From the NCBI GenBank assembly GCA_934365195.1, contig CAKRNA010000004.1, positions 104,777 to 168,776 on the forward strand: a stretch of DNA of 64,000 nt, given 5' to 3'. The notes below the pieces were generated by a model. It did no database searches, was not told the origin of the DNA, and worked only from the letters and a program-made list of their open reading frames with translations. Positions 51,879 through 60,394 of the stretch are shown here, in pieces. The DNA is from an uncultured Clostridia bacterium (GTDB taxonomy: Bacteria > Bacillota > Clostridia > Christensenellales > CAAEEZ01). A program made the position numbers and the translations under genes. How positions within the stretch are numbered: the first letter of the stretch is position 1; each line of letters starts with the position of its first letter.

Positions 51879-51932
51879 GTTGTAAAAACAACGGTTTTTT
51901 GATATTATACAGCATTTAAAAAATATAATCAA
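51879..51932 (-). promoter_or_regulatory. Crp/Fnr gene promoter with repressor-position palindrome
   Basis: Minus strand TTGATT (51932-51927), 17 bp, TATAAT (51909-51904). The same 14-mer GTTGTAAAAACAAC lies at 51879-51892, centred about +11, where binding would block transcription. Confidence 0.72.
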
Positions 51933-52009
51933 TATGAATTTAAAGTTTAAAAAAAATAGTTCTATATTTATAAAAAATAAATAATTTACAAAATCTAGAA
52001 ATTTAGGCG

Positions 52010-52171
52010 TTGTGTTACAGAAAAATTTTTGGTATAATTATAATATAGATTAAAAATCGTTAAACGACAAGCATAAGAGGTAGTATATAAAACGATAAAT
52101 TTTATTTACGACGGAGGTCGCTTATGAGAAAATTTTTGCGCAATTAAAACGTAGGTTGTTTTGTTGCGCAA
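52010..52171 (+). promoter_or_regulatory. Leader of the lipoprotein gene: promoter, 7-codon frame, twin palindromes
   Basis: TTGTGT (52010-52015), 17 bp, TATAAT (52033-52038). A 7-residue frame MRKFLRN (52124-52147) has a full GGAGG. The palindrome TTGCGCAA occurs at 52136-52143 and 52164-52171. This may be an attenuator or a regulator site. Confidence 0.45.
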
Positions 52172-52199
52172 TTTTATTTTTGATATTTGTAGGGGGGTT

Positions 52200-53078
52200 A
52201 TGAAAAGGAAAGTTAGTGTAATACTTTTAATTACGTTGTTGCTGTTGCAAACGATTAGTTTAACGGCATGCAATAAGCCTGCAAAAATGAAATACGTAGT
52301 AGGAACTTACAAACTTGTTAAGCACACCGTTACAAAGTACGAACAAGGCACGGAAGACATAATAGAAAAACTTAACAAGGAAGAGTATCTTGTTGTTACG
52401 GGCAAAGATAAAGGCTGGTACGTGTACAAAGATAAAGACACGCCGATTGAGGCAAAAGAGGTAAAACTTTCGTACTATAACACCGATAAAGGCGAACTAA
52501 ATAGTATATCTTTCGTTACCGATAACAACGATAAGAGTAAAAGCGTTCGTGTTGACTTTAGAGAGGAAAAATCGCTTATTTCAAGATGGAGTACGGCAAC
52601 TAAGATTAATGACGCTTATGATATAAAATATTTAAAGATTAGTAACGCTAAGGATTTAAGTGCGGTTAAAAAAATCCATCCCGATTTAACTGTGTTTGAG
52701 TACGGGCTGTACAAATATAATCGTCTTTATAAGTGCGTAATTACAAATGGATTAAATAATTTTAGCGAGTATATTTACAAATTTATAGATATTGATTCTT
52801 CAAACCTAGTGGCAACTACATATTATGCGCTTAAACAAGACAAAATCCAAGTAGTAAGAACCGATAACATTACTTTTGTTAAGAATGATGAAGAAAGCGT
52901 AACTAAAATGATTATCAATAGTGAAGAATATATAAGGAATGACGGGTACTTTATGAAGGAAATTCGGGTAGATGTTAATGGCGTAATTGCCGATGAATAC
53001 GAGAAGTTAGAGTATCAATACGAAGAGATAACCGATGCGTATCTTAGTGGGCTAATAGCAGAGTACGAAAGCCGCTAA
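52200..53078 (+). CDS. Putative lipoprotein of unknown function
   Basis: 292 residues. A lipoprotein signal (KRKVSVILLITLLLLQTISL then TAC) places Cys near residue 22 as the lipid site. The rest is beta-rich, with repeated VGTYKLVKHTV / LTVFEYGLYKYNRLYK-type strands, like small secreted Firmicute lipoproteins built from lipocalin-like sheets; I do not recognise a family. GGGGGG precedes ATG 52200. Single gene with its own terminator. Confidence 0.82.
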   Translation: MKRKVSVILLITLLLLQTISLTACNKPAKMKYVVGTYKLVKHTVTKYEQGTEDIIEKLNKEEYLVVTGKDKGWYVYKDKDTPIEAKEVKLSYYNTDKGELNSISFVTDNNDKSKSVRVDFREEKSLISRWSTATKINDAYDIKYLKISNAKDLSAVKKIHPDLTVFEYGLYKYNRLYKCVITNGLNNFSEYIYKFIDIDSSNLVATTYYALKQDKIQVVRTDNITFVKNDEESVTKMIINSEEYIRNDGYFMKEIRVDVNGVIADEYEKLEYQYEEITDAYLSGLIAEYESR

Positions 53079-53150
53079 AATATGGTAAACTCGTCGTGGA
53101 AGGTAGCAAATTAAACTAATAGATAAGTTAGTGTATTTGATTGATATATA

Positions 53151-53177
53151 AAAAGCCCTGTTTACAGGGTTTTTTTG
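53151..53177 (+). terminator. Terminator after the lipoprotein gene
   Basis: AAAGCCCTG-TTTA-CAGGGTTTTTTT. The gap 53178-53626 is AT-rich; a second weak hairpin with T7 lies at 53493-53527. A 63-codon frame there has no SD and is not called. Confidence 0.85.
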
Positions 53178-53626
53178 TTGTGTTTTTTAAGATTTTTAGC
53201 CTTTTTTTGCCCTTTTTTAATGGTTTTTTTGTGCTTTTTCGTTTCAAAAATTATTTTTAAGTGTAAGTTTAAGTGTAAGCATAAGTGTTAACGGGCTATA
53301 AGTCTGTTAATTACGCTAAATTTGGTAAAAATCAATACTTTTTTGCTTTTATTTTCAAAACGCAAAGTAATCCATTTATATGTTTTTTTATAATAATGCA
53401 TAAAATGACATATAGAGTAAAATGTGATGAAAAAAGTATAAAGAAAATTAAAGGCGTAGGTAGATTTAGAGTATAGTTGAAGTTATACATATTAAAAGAG
53501 CATGACGAAAGTCAAACTCTTTTTTTGTTATTAGGTTAGATTAAGTTTAAATATTATTTGTTTTTATTAAACTTCGCTTTAATTAATTACAAAGGGTTTT
53601 GAAGATATTTTGATGATATGCCAAAA

Positions 53627-54061
53627 TTATTTGGCTAATTGTATTTGTTTTGCCTTATCTAGTGCTTTGTTCATTTCAGCAAATACAATATCGTTTGATT
53701 CGCTTATTTTCTTGTTTATAAGAATGAAGTAAATTACATATAATGCGTTGCCGAGTAGCAAAAATAATGATTTAAAACTTTTTTTAGATTTCAATCTCAT
53801 TTGCGCTGACTCATATTCTTTTTGGCAAGCATTTAACTCTTGATAATTTGGAATATCAGTTTCTCGTTGTAAAAGAAGATTAACATAGTTTTCCGTTTCT
53901 GTAACGCTATAAATCGAACCGGTCAACGCACTTCCTTCAAGGTGAGAATCCTTGACTTTTACTTCTTGTGAACTTGTAACAGTCCACCCAAAGCATGCGT
54001 ATGCGTTAATAATACGCTCTTCATCTTGGGGCATTATCTGCAATTTTTTTGTCTCTCTCAT
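53627..54061 (-). CDS. Membrane-associated hypothetical protein, divergent from an XRE gene
   Basis: 144 residues: soluble N-terminal part (ERIINAYACFGWTVTSSQEV), Lys-rich hinge, one membrane helix (SLFLLLGNALYVIYFILIN), short helical tail. GGAGG SD. It is transcribed from a good promoter whose spacer is a palindrome, probably bound by the divergent XRE protein. Function unknown; accessory DNA by composition. Confidence 0.75.
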   Translation of the reverse strand: MRETKKLQIMPQDEERIINAYACFGWTVTSSQEVKVKDSHLEGSALTGSIYSVTETENYVNLLLQRETDIPNYQELNACQKEYESAQMRLKSKKSFKSLFLLLGNALYVIYFILINKKISESNDIVFAEMNKALDKAKQIQLAK

Positions 54062-54089
54062 TTATTTTTCCTCCATAGTTTATATTTCT

Positions 54090-54118
54090 ATAATAACACT
54101 ATTTTTAGTGTATGTCAA
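54090..54118 (-). promoter_or_regulatory. Promoter with operator filling the spacer
   Basis: Minus strand TTGACA (54118-54113), 17 bp, TATTAT (54095-54090). ACACTA-TTTT-TAGTGT (54096-54111), a perfect palindrome, occupies the spacer. TATGTCAACA is repeated at 54111-54120 and 54150-54159. Confidence 0.7.
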
Positions 54119-54150
54119 CACTTTTTTTGGGGATATGATAGTATATGCAT

Positions 54151-54354
54151 ATGTCAACATTTGGGAAAAATCTTAAAACGGAAAGGGAACAATGTGGTTT
54201 AAATCAAAAGCAACTTGCCCTCAAAATTGGAACGTCTCAACAACGTATAAGTGAGTGGGAGCGTGATAAAGTTGAACCGACGGTTTCAAACATTGTTGCC
54301 ATAGTAAAAGCGCTGAATATAAGTTATGACGACCTTTTCGACGATATCGACTAA
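54151..54354 (+). CDS. Small XRE-family regulator (67 aa), probably leaderless
   Basis: 67 residues, essentially one helix-turn-helix: TEREQCGLNQKQLALKIGTS, QQRISEWERDKVEPT. No SD precedes either ATG (54145 or 54151); TATGAT at 54134-54139 would put the transcript start on the start codon, so a leaderless mRNA is likely. It is followed by copy B of the module found at the end of the tRNA-Ser element, so it may be a relic of a related element. Confidence 0.82.
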   Translation: MSTFGKNLKTEREQCGLNQKQLALKIGTSQQRISEWERDKVEPTVSNIVAIVKALNISYDDLFDDID

Positions 54355-54365
54355 GTAATAGTGTG

Positions 54366-54502
54366 TAGATTAACCTCCTTTCTTATTAACTAATCATTAA
54401 ACGACTAATAGTCAATTTTGGCGTAAAATAAATAATAAAAAAAGGCTTAAACAAGCCTTTTTATTTTATTATAAAATCGAAAATAGAGTATCGTTTTGTT
54501 TG
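54366..54502. repeat. 140-bp non-coding module, copy B
   Basis: Counterpart of 46871-47010. The GACTAATAGTC palindrome (54403-54413) and the AAGGCTT terminator are kept; the 24-residue frame of copy A is absent (no ATG). Confidence 0.8.
54441..54468. terminator. Terminator (copy B module)
   Basis: AAAAAGGCTT-AAAC-AAGCCTTTTT. It ends the XRE transcript. Confidence 0.82.
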
Positions 54503-54570
54503 TAAAAAACGTTATCCAAATTTATTTGAAAGTATTTTGATAGTTTTACGTATTGTGATAGGTTTGGAAA

Positions 54571-54598
54571 AAGAAAAAAGGCTTAGACAAGCCTTTTT
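54571..54598. terminator. Terminator shared with the PH-domain gene
   Basis: AAAAAAGGCTT-AGAC-AAGCCTTTTTT, almost the same hairpin as at 54441. Confidence 0.85.
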
Positions 54599-54612
54599 TA
54601 ATTATTTGTTGG

Positions 54613-55230
54613 TTATTGTTCTTCTTGCGGTGCGCTTTCACTAGGAGCAGCCGTGGTGTCCGGTCGAAGTGCGTTAGGGAAGTAAACGTCGCTTTTGTGG
54701 GTTTGAACTATTTGTTGTAGTTTGTTCACGATTACGTACGGCGTTTGAACGTCTTTTAGGATTGCGTAATTGTTTTTTGCGGTGATATACACGTCGCCTA
54801 CGCCTAACATTTTGTCAATAATGCCCACTCTTACGTTCACGGTGTTTACGTCGGCATAACTTAGGTTTGCAATATCCGTAAATATACCGGTTTTAACAAT
54901 GATACGCATATTTGTGGCAACGTACTCGATATTATCTATTTCCCACACGGCTTTTACAATGCTTGCAACCCACAGCCAAACGGGTAGTAGGTGGAAAGCG
55001 AAGAATATGTACAAGTACCACGGGAAAGTTTCCGTAATTTTGGTAACGCCTATTACAAGTCCAACGTCCACCGCTATCCAAATAAGTGCGATTGGCATCA
55101 TTTTGATGACAGAAGAAAGAACGTAAGCGCTTTTTTTAGGCTTTGTTTCCAGCAAAATGCTTTCGCCGTCTAGCAAAAGGTCCTTAACGTTTGTGCAATT
55201 TTTTTCCAAAGTGTCTTTTTTTCTTTTCAT
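54613..55230 (-). CDS. Bacterial PH-domain (DUF304, bPH2) membrane protein
   Basis: 205 residues. Two membrane helices near 40-95 (VIKMMPIALIWIAVDVGLVI, WYLYIFFAFHLLPVWLWVA), then a PH-like domain (DNIEYVATNMRIIVKTGIF, NTVNVRVGIIDKMLGVGDV) at about 105-180, the YdbS/YdbT pattern. An acidic Pro/Ser-rich tail ends the protein. Function of the family is not established; linked to cell envelope in Bacillus. GAGGGA SD. Confidence 0.88.
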   Translation of the reverse strand: MKRKKDTLEKNCTNVKDLLLDGESILLETKPKKSAYVLSSVIKMMPIALIWIAVDVGLVIGVTKITETFPWYLYIFFAFHLLPVWLWVASIVKAVWEIDNIEYVATNMRIIVKTGIFTDIANLSYADVNTVNVRVGIIDKMLGVGDVYITAKNNYAILKDVQTPYVIVNKLQQIVQTHKSDVYFPNALRPDTTAAPSESAPQEEQ

Positions 55231-55373
55231 ATATTCCCTCTAAATTAAGTATATAAAAACTCAAAGCAAAATTCAATAAAATAATAAATAAAAAATTTAA
55301 TTTTTTTATCCTAATAGGTAAAATGGCGTAAGAAGGGTAAATGGAGGCGTGGTGAAGTTTCGTAAAAAAAGAA

Positions 55374-55394
55374 AACACGCCTTAAATGGCGTGT
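55374..55394 (-). terminator. Terminator of the XRE gene at 55420
   Basis: Stem AACACGCC / GGCGTGTT; the minus strand continues with a T-rich tail. Confidence 0.8.
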
Positions 55395-55419
55395 TCTCCT
55401 AATTTTTAAAATTGTCGGT

Positions 55420-55764
55420 TTACAAATCGCCGGCAGGGGTTGATACTTTGCTTGTTCTTTCTACGATTTTGTAAATCAATTCTTTGTCGGCGGGATTCAT
55501 TTTTCTTATAGAGTCTATAAGTTTAATCTCGTCTTTAGAAAGGTCATAGCCTCTGATATAGATAGTTCCGTCCTCGTTTTCTCTACCTAATAGATAGTCG
55601 ATAGAACAATCAAAATAATCGGCAAGTTTAATTAGAGTCTTAATGTCAGGCTCGTTAATACCTTTCTCATAGCAACAATACGTGCTTTTTGCAATATTAA
55701 AATCTTTGGCAATATCAATTTGCCTCAATCCCCGCTGTAGTCTTAATTCTTTCAAGTTGTTCAT
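55420..55764 (-). CDS. XRE-family regulator with C-terminal region
   Basis: 114 residues. Helix-turn-helix at about 5-60 (LRLQRGLRQIDIAKDFNIAK, CYEKGINEPD), then DYLLGRENEDGTIYIRGYDLSKDE and a helix. It shares this whole layout with the phage repressor at 35766. AGAGG SD. Single gene; 55765-56190 upstream is AT-rich with no further gene. Confidence 0.88.
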   Translation of the reverse strand: MNNLKELRLQRGLRQIDIAKDFNIAKSTYCCYEKGINEPDIKTLIKLADYFDCSIDYLLGRENEDGTIYIRGYDLSKDEIKLIDSIRKMNPADKELIYKIVERTSKVSTPAGDL

Positions 55765-56194
55765 AATAACCTCTACACTATATTCTTAATAAAATAAAGA
55801 TAATATGTTGTGTCTTTATAAATTATAAACCATAAAAAAAGATAATCTATTAAATATAAACTAAATAATTTTTTGACAATATTTGATAATTTTCGCCTCG
55901 TAAAAAATGCAGATTGCTACACTATTAGTAAGCAGTAGGGTTACAAAAAATTACATAATTTTAATTAAGATTGCCGAATTTGTAAAAATAATTTAAAAAA
56001 TTTTTCAAATAAAAAAATTATTTTCTTAAACGGCAAAACTAAATAAATGGTCGTTTTTGTATGATTTTTAATTTATATTATTATATAATAAAATGTCGAT
56101 AAATATTATCGTAAAACGTTAGATTTTTACAAAAATTTTGTGTTTCAGTTTGCTAGGCGTTTTCTTTAACCGAATAGTTAAATCAAATTAAGTA

Positions 56195-56223
56195 TTGACA
56201 ATTTAGTTTTTTAAAACTATAAT
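56195..56223 (+). promoter_or_regulatory. Perfect consensus sigma-A promoter
   Basis: TTGACA (56195-56200), exactly 17 bp, TATAAT (56218-56223). No ORF of note follows for 370 bases. Confidence 0.88.
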
Positions 56224-56229
56224 TAAAGC

Positions 56230-56503
56230 AATTTATCTTTTATGAATTTTGCCAAGAAATGAAATAGCGTTTACGATAATATTATGGGGCGTAAAAGGTA
56301 ACGTATTATTTTAAAATTTACAGGTAGAATGAGAGTGTGCGGCAGAAAAATCCGTATAATACTCGCATAAATAGTGCTGAAATTTGTATATTTATAAGTA
56401 TTAAATAATTGCCAAATACCTTGTAATTACTTACGTAATCTCCGCAACCTAGTTGCGAATATATCAACCCTGCAAAGAAAAGTCCTAATCGGGACTTTTC
56501 TTT
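56230..56503 (+). ncRNA. Candidate structured RNA or leader upstream of the MATE gene
   Basis: About 275 nt between a perfect promoter and a strong terminator (AAAGAAAAGTCC / GGGACTTTTCTTT, 56474-56503). Internal stems include TTTACG (56270-56275) / CGTAAA (56290-56295), a GAGT..CGG / CCG..ACTC hairpin near 56330-56365, and CGCAAC-CTA-GTTGCG (56443-56457). I do not recognise a known riboswitch or 6S/SRP/tmRNA signature. It may be an independent sRNA or a termination-controlled leader of the MATE gene. Confidence 0.55.
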
Positions 56504-56601
56504 CGTAAAACGGTTGCATTATATTTTGTAATATTGTAAACTTGTAGGGCTGAATTGTGGAAAACGTTAGATTTTACCACTTTGACTATTTATGGAGATA
56601 T

Positions 56602-58200
56602 ATGAATAATATTGATTTTACAAAAGGAAAATTGTTTCCGTCTATAATTAAGTTTTCGTTGCCGCTGATTTTTGCAATAGTTTTGCAGGCATTATACGGT
56701 GCTGTGGATTTAATCGTAGTCGGGCAGTTCGGAAGCCCCGCAAGTCAAGCCGCTGTTGCAACCGGTGGCCACGTTTTGCAGACTTTGACGGGTATAATCA
56801 CGGGCTTTACAATGGGTATCACCGTAATAATAGGCAGGATAATCGGCTCTAAAAAGAAGGATAGGTTAGGGCACGTAATATTCGACTCTATCGTTATGTT
56901 CGGTGTGTTTGCGCTTGTTGTCACGGCTGTTATGATGGGTATGGCTTCGCTTTTTGTAAAATGGCTTCACGTTCCCGACGTTGCCGCAAAGCAATGCAAA
57001 GACTATATATTGATATGTTCGCTAGGCTCGGTGTTTATTATCGCCTACAACGTAATCAGCGGTATATTCAGGGGAATGGGCAACTCTAACTTGCCGCTTG
57101 TGTTTATTGCTATTGCGTGCGTGGTTAATATCGTTTTGGACTTTGTGTTCGTGGCAGGGCTAAAAATGGACGCAGCGGGGGCGGCGCTTGCTACCGTGAT
57201 TGCTCAACTCGTTAGTGTGGTTTGCTCGCTTGTGGTTATGGTGAAAAAAAGGTCAATGCTAGGCATTACTAAGCAAAACTTTAAGTTTGAAAAGGGCATT
57301 GCGAAAAATATAATCAAAATCGGTACGCCGATTGCCCTTCAAGACGGGCTGGTGAATATGTCGTTTTTAATTATACATTCGCTAATTAACGCCATGGGCG
57401 TAGCAGAGGCGGCGGGTGTGGGTATTGCCGAAAAACTGTTCGTAATTTTGTCGATTGTTCCTATGGCGCTACTATCCACTTTGGCAACCGTTGTAAGCCA
57501 AAACGACGGCGCAGGGCTACGTAAAAGGACGAATATTGCTCTTTGCGAGGCGATTGCTATGTCCTTTGTGTTTGGGCTTGCCACCTTTCTATTCACCTAT
57601 TTTGGCGGCGAATATCTAGTTAGGATATTTACCACAGAAGAGGAGGTAATATCCAAAACTATTTCCTACTTAAAATCAAGCAGTTTCGAGTACTTGCTTA
57701 TATCTATAACGTTCTGTATGCTAGGTTACTTCAACGGAAAAGGCGAGGCGATATTCGTTATGTTGCAAGGTCTTATTTCCACCTTTGCTTTCAGGATACC
57801 GTTGTCGTACTATTTCAGCCGCCAACCGAACGCAAATATGTATTTGATGGGACTTCCGATTACTTTTTCATCAATCGTTGCTTTGGCATTGTGCTTGGGG
57901 TACTTTGTATTTTTGCACTTTGCAAACAAAAAGAAAATGGAAAAGGCAGCCAAAACCTTAGGCAAAAATGTGGTGTGTGGCGAAGTTATTGCCGCAGAAA
58001 CCGTGAGGAGCGCTAACGGTGAAGGCTTTATAACTAACGAAACCAAAGCCTTTGAGCAAACCGAAAGTTTTAGCAGTCAACCGAATGGCGAAACTGAGCA
58101 AACCGAAAATTTGAGCAGTCAACCGAATAGCGAAACCATTGAGCAAACCGAAAATTTTAGCAATAAATCAAATGTTCAAACTGAGCAAACCGAAGAATAA
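56602..58200 (+). CDS. MATE-family multidrug/metabolite exporter
   Basis: 532 residues; 12 membrane helices in two halves, starting IDFTKGKLFPSIIKFSLPLI and with the usual LYGAVDLIVVGQFGS. It uses Na+ or H+ gradients to export cationic compounds. GGAG before ATG 56602; the earlier GTG frame at 56557 lacks an SD. The last 50 residues are a hydrophilic Gln/Thr/Glu repeat tail, not part of the fold. Its leader contains the candidate RNA and a terminator, plus a weak second promoter (TTGCAT at 56514, TAAACT at 56537). Confidence 0.9.
   Translation: MNNIDFTKGKLFPSIIKFSLPLIFAIVLQALYGAVDLIVVGQFGSPASQAAVATGGHVLQTLTGIITGFTMGITVIIGRIIGSKKKDRLGHVIFDSIVMFGVFALVVTAVMMGMASLFVKWLHVPDVAAKQCKDYILICSLGSVFIIAYNVISGIFRGMGNSNLPLVFIAIACVVNIVLDFVFVAGLKMDAAGAALATVIAQLVSVVCSLVVMVKKRSMLGITKQNFKFEKGIAKNIIKIGTPIALQDGLVNMSFLIIHSLINAMGVAEAAGVGIAEKLFVILSIVPMALLSTLATVVSQNDGAGLRKRTNIALCEAIAMSFVFGLATFLFTYFGGEYLVRIFTTEEEVISKTISYLKSSSFEYLLISITFCMLGYFNGKGEAIFVMLQGLISTFAFRIPLSYYFSRQPNANMYLMGLPITFSSIVALALCLGYFVFLHFANKKKMEKAAKTLGKNVVCGEVIAAETVRSANGEGFITNETKAFEQTESFSSQPNGETEQTENLSSQPNSETIEQTENFSNKSNVQTEQTEE
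58052..58190 (+). repeat. In-frame tandem repeats in the MATE C-terminal tail
   Basis: Three and a half copies of a 42-45-base unit beginning GAGCAAACCGAAA; they encode EQTEx(F/L)S...N units. Confidence 0.8.
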
Positions 58201-58315
58201 AAATAACGGAACTAGCAAACGGTTGTTTTGTACGCAATCGTGGTTGAAACAACGAGGATAGCGTTGCTGACTAAACATAAATGCGTGTTAAAGGATAATT
58301 TTAAATAAAATTTAC

Positions 58316-58343
58316 AAAAAGCGTGGAATATCTGCGCTTTTTT
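58316..58343 (+). terminator. Terminator after the MATE gene
   Basis: AAAAAGCG ... GCGCTTTTTT. A further GC-rich hairpin GGGCGGTGCGG / CGTACCGCCC at 58426-58455 lies next to the serine recombinase stop and could be at the edge of the element. Confidence 0.72.
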
Positions 58344-58472
58344 ATTATATTTTTGCGTAAATTTGACGTTGGTTTTGCATATTTAATACTTCCTTTATGT
58401 TCCATAGGGAAGTGAGTGAATAGAATGGGCGGTGCGGTTGGTTTCGTACCGCCCGTTATACCTGAAAACTCT

Positions 58473-60128
58473 TCACGCGGGGTTAGGTATCACGCCCACG
58501 CAGTTATAATAAATTTCTACAATCTGACGTTTCTTGCCGTCCGTCTTTTCCGCTTCGTGAACGATGATTCGGTCTATAAACTCCCGTACTGTTTCGGGCG
58601 TCAGTTCGGCTATTTCCGTGTACTTTCGTACTATCCGCAAAAACTTGTCCACGCCTTCCGTTTCTTCTTTTGCCGTAGCGAGTTCCTGTCTTAAAACCTT
58701 TACCCGTTCCGTCAGCGTTGCCTGTTCGGCTTCGTAGGCTTCCGTCATTTTCTTAAATCGTTCTTCCGTAAGATTTCCGCAAACCTTATCTTCATATAAA
58801 CTCTGTATAATGCGGTCGAGCGTTGCTATCCGCTTTTCCGCTTCTTCGTACTCTTTCGTTTTAGAAGATAAATCTCGCTTTGTTTCCTTACTTTTACTTG
58901 CCCGCAACAGTTCCGCAAATTCTTTTTCGTTTGCCTTTGCCATAGAGAGAACGCGCTGTAAGTCCGTAAAAACGATTTTCTCTATCGCTTCGAGCGTTAT
59001 CGAGTGCGACGTACAGCCTCTGCGCCCCGCCGTTCCTTTTCGGTAAGTGGCGCACACAAAGCCGTCTTTCGTGTAACTCCTATGCACGTTACAACGATTG
59101 AGATACAACCGCTTTCCGCAATCCGAACAAAACAGCATTCCTGAAAACACGCTCATTTCGCCCATCCTCGTAGGTCTGCGCTTTGCTTCTCTCAGCCTTT
59201 GCACCGTGTCATAGGTTTCTCGGTCTATTATCGCCTCGTGCGTGTTCTCAAACGTTACCCATTCGCTTTCGTCCGTATAAATTACGGTTTTTGTCTTATA
59301 CGACTTCTTTCTCGTGCGAAAGTTCACGGTATGCCCTAAATACGTCGGATTGGATAAAATCTGCGTAACCGAATGCGTTGACCACTCGGTCGGCTTTTCA
59401 AACTTTTCGAGCTGATACTTCACGCCGTGCTTTTTCTTCCATACGATAGGCGAGTCTGTGCCGCGCTCGGTGAGCATTCTCGCTATTTGCGTCGGTCCGA
59501 AACCTTTTATGCAAAGCGAATAAATCTCTTTGACTACCTTTGCCGCTTGTTCGTCTACATACCATTTCTGCTTGTCGTCGCCTTCTTTGTAATAACCATA
59601 CGGCGGACAATTAGTAAGATGTTTTCCCGAATTGCCTTTGGCTTTCAGAACGGCTCGTACTTTCTTCGACGTATCTTTCGCGTACCATTCGTTGATGATA
59701 TTCCGAAAAGGCGTAAAATCGCTGTCCGTTTCGCTGTGGTTATCCACACCGTCGTTTATCGCTATAAAATGAACGTTCTTTTCGACGAAATACACTTCCG
59801 TGTAATACCCGACTTTCAGATAATCTCTGCCGAAACGCGACATATCCTTGACGATGATTCTTTTTACTTCGCCGCTTTCCACGTCTTTAATCATCCGTTG
59901 AAAATCCGGACGGTTAAAATTCGTTCCCGAATAGCCGTCGTCGGCATAAAATCTGAACCTGTCATACCCGTGTTCTTTCGCATACTTTTCGAGTATGCCT
60001 TTTTGATTTACGATACTGTTGCTGTCGCCTTGCAGGTCGTCGTCGCAACTTAACCTTGCATACAAGGCGGTTATTTCTTCACCTCCGTTAAATTTTCTTT
60101 TATTGTTTTCCGTTAATTTTGCGTTCAT
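58473..60128 (-). CDS. tnpX: Large serine recombinase (TnpX-like) of a Tn4451-type element
   Basis: 551 residues. Resolvase domain (TALYARLSCDDDLQGDSNSI; DMSRFGRDYLKVG), recombinase domain (NCPPYGYYKEGDDKQKWYVD), zinc ribbon (CSDCGKRLYLNRC ... C ... GC) and a long coiled coil, ending in the DUF4368-like PETVREFIDRIIVHE. It excises and inserts the element by strand exchange at GA-type sites. Overlaps the TnpW-like gene by 3 bases. GGAG SD. Confidence 0.94.
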   Translation of the reverse strand: MNAKLTENNKRKFNGGEEITALYARLSCDDDLQGDSNSIVNQKGILEKYAKEHGYDRFRFYADDGYSGTNFNRPDFQRMIKDVESGEVKRIIVKDMSRFGRDYLKVGYYTEVYFVEKNVHFIAINDGVDNHSETDSDFTPFRNIINEWYAKDTSKKVRAVLKAKGNSGKHLTNCPPYGYYKEGDDKQKWYVDEQAAKVVKEIYSLCIKGFGPTQIARMLTERGTDSPIVWKKKHGVKYQLEKFEKPTEWSTHSVTQILSNPTYLGHTVNFRTRKKSYKTKTVIYTDESEWVTFENTHEAIIDRETYDTVQRLREAKRRPTRMGEMSVFSGMLFCSDCGKRLYLNRCNVHRSYTKDGFVCATYRKGTAGRRGCTSHSITLEAIEKIVFTDLQRVLSMAKANEKEFAELLRASKSKETKRDLSSKTKEYEEAEKRIATLDRIIQSLYEDKVCGNLTEERFKKMTEAYEAEQATLTERVKVLRQELATAKEETEGVDKFLRIVRKYTEIAELTPETVREFIDRIIVHEAEKTDGKKRQIVEIYYNCVGVIPNPA

Positions 60129-60289
60129 AAGGTTTCTCCTTCCGAACGCGCCTCAACGGACAAGTCCTTGATAAGCACGCTTTTTATCTTGTTTATCAGC
60201 GTTTCTCTTGCATTTTCCCGTTCTTTTACGACAACGACATACTCCGCGCCGTCTATCTCGTGTACGTAGTTATATTGTTTCTGCTCCAA
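60125..60289 (-). CDS. tnpW: TnpW-like transposon-encoded protein (54 aa), TTG start
   Basis: 54 residues: MEQKQYNYVHEIDGAEYVVV, then a helix with EREN ARETLINKIKS, fitting the TnpW family carried by Tn4451-like elements. An in-frame stop lies two codons upstream, so TTG at 60289 is the only start, close behind AAGGAG. It ends inside the recombinase start codon (ATGA-type overlap). Function unknown. Confidence 0.78.
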   Translation of the reverse strand: MEQKQYNYVHEIDGAEYVVVVKERENARETLINKIKSVLIKDLSVEARSEGETL

Positions 60290-60394
60290 ATCTCCTTAAC
60301 TTTATTGTGCGGATACTATGTTCTCTCTCCGGATGGATACTATGTTCTCTCTCCATAAACACAAAAATCCTCCTGTTAGATATTTTAGTTTTTG

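Noticed and set aside
53285..53476. 63-codon frame after the lipoprotein terminator
   Set aside because: No SD, no promoter, low-complexity F/K-rich translation in AT-rich DNA.
59427..60053. 208-codon plus-strand frame inside the serine recombinase gene
   Set aside because: Antisense to conserved resolvase motifs; no SD.
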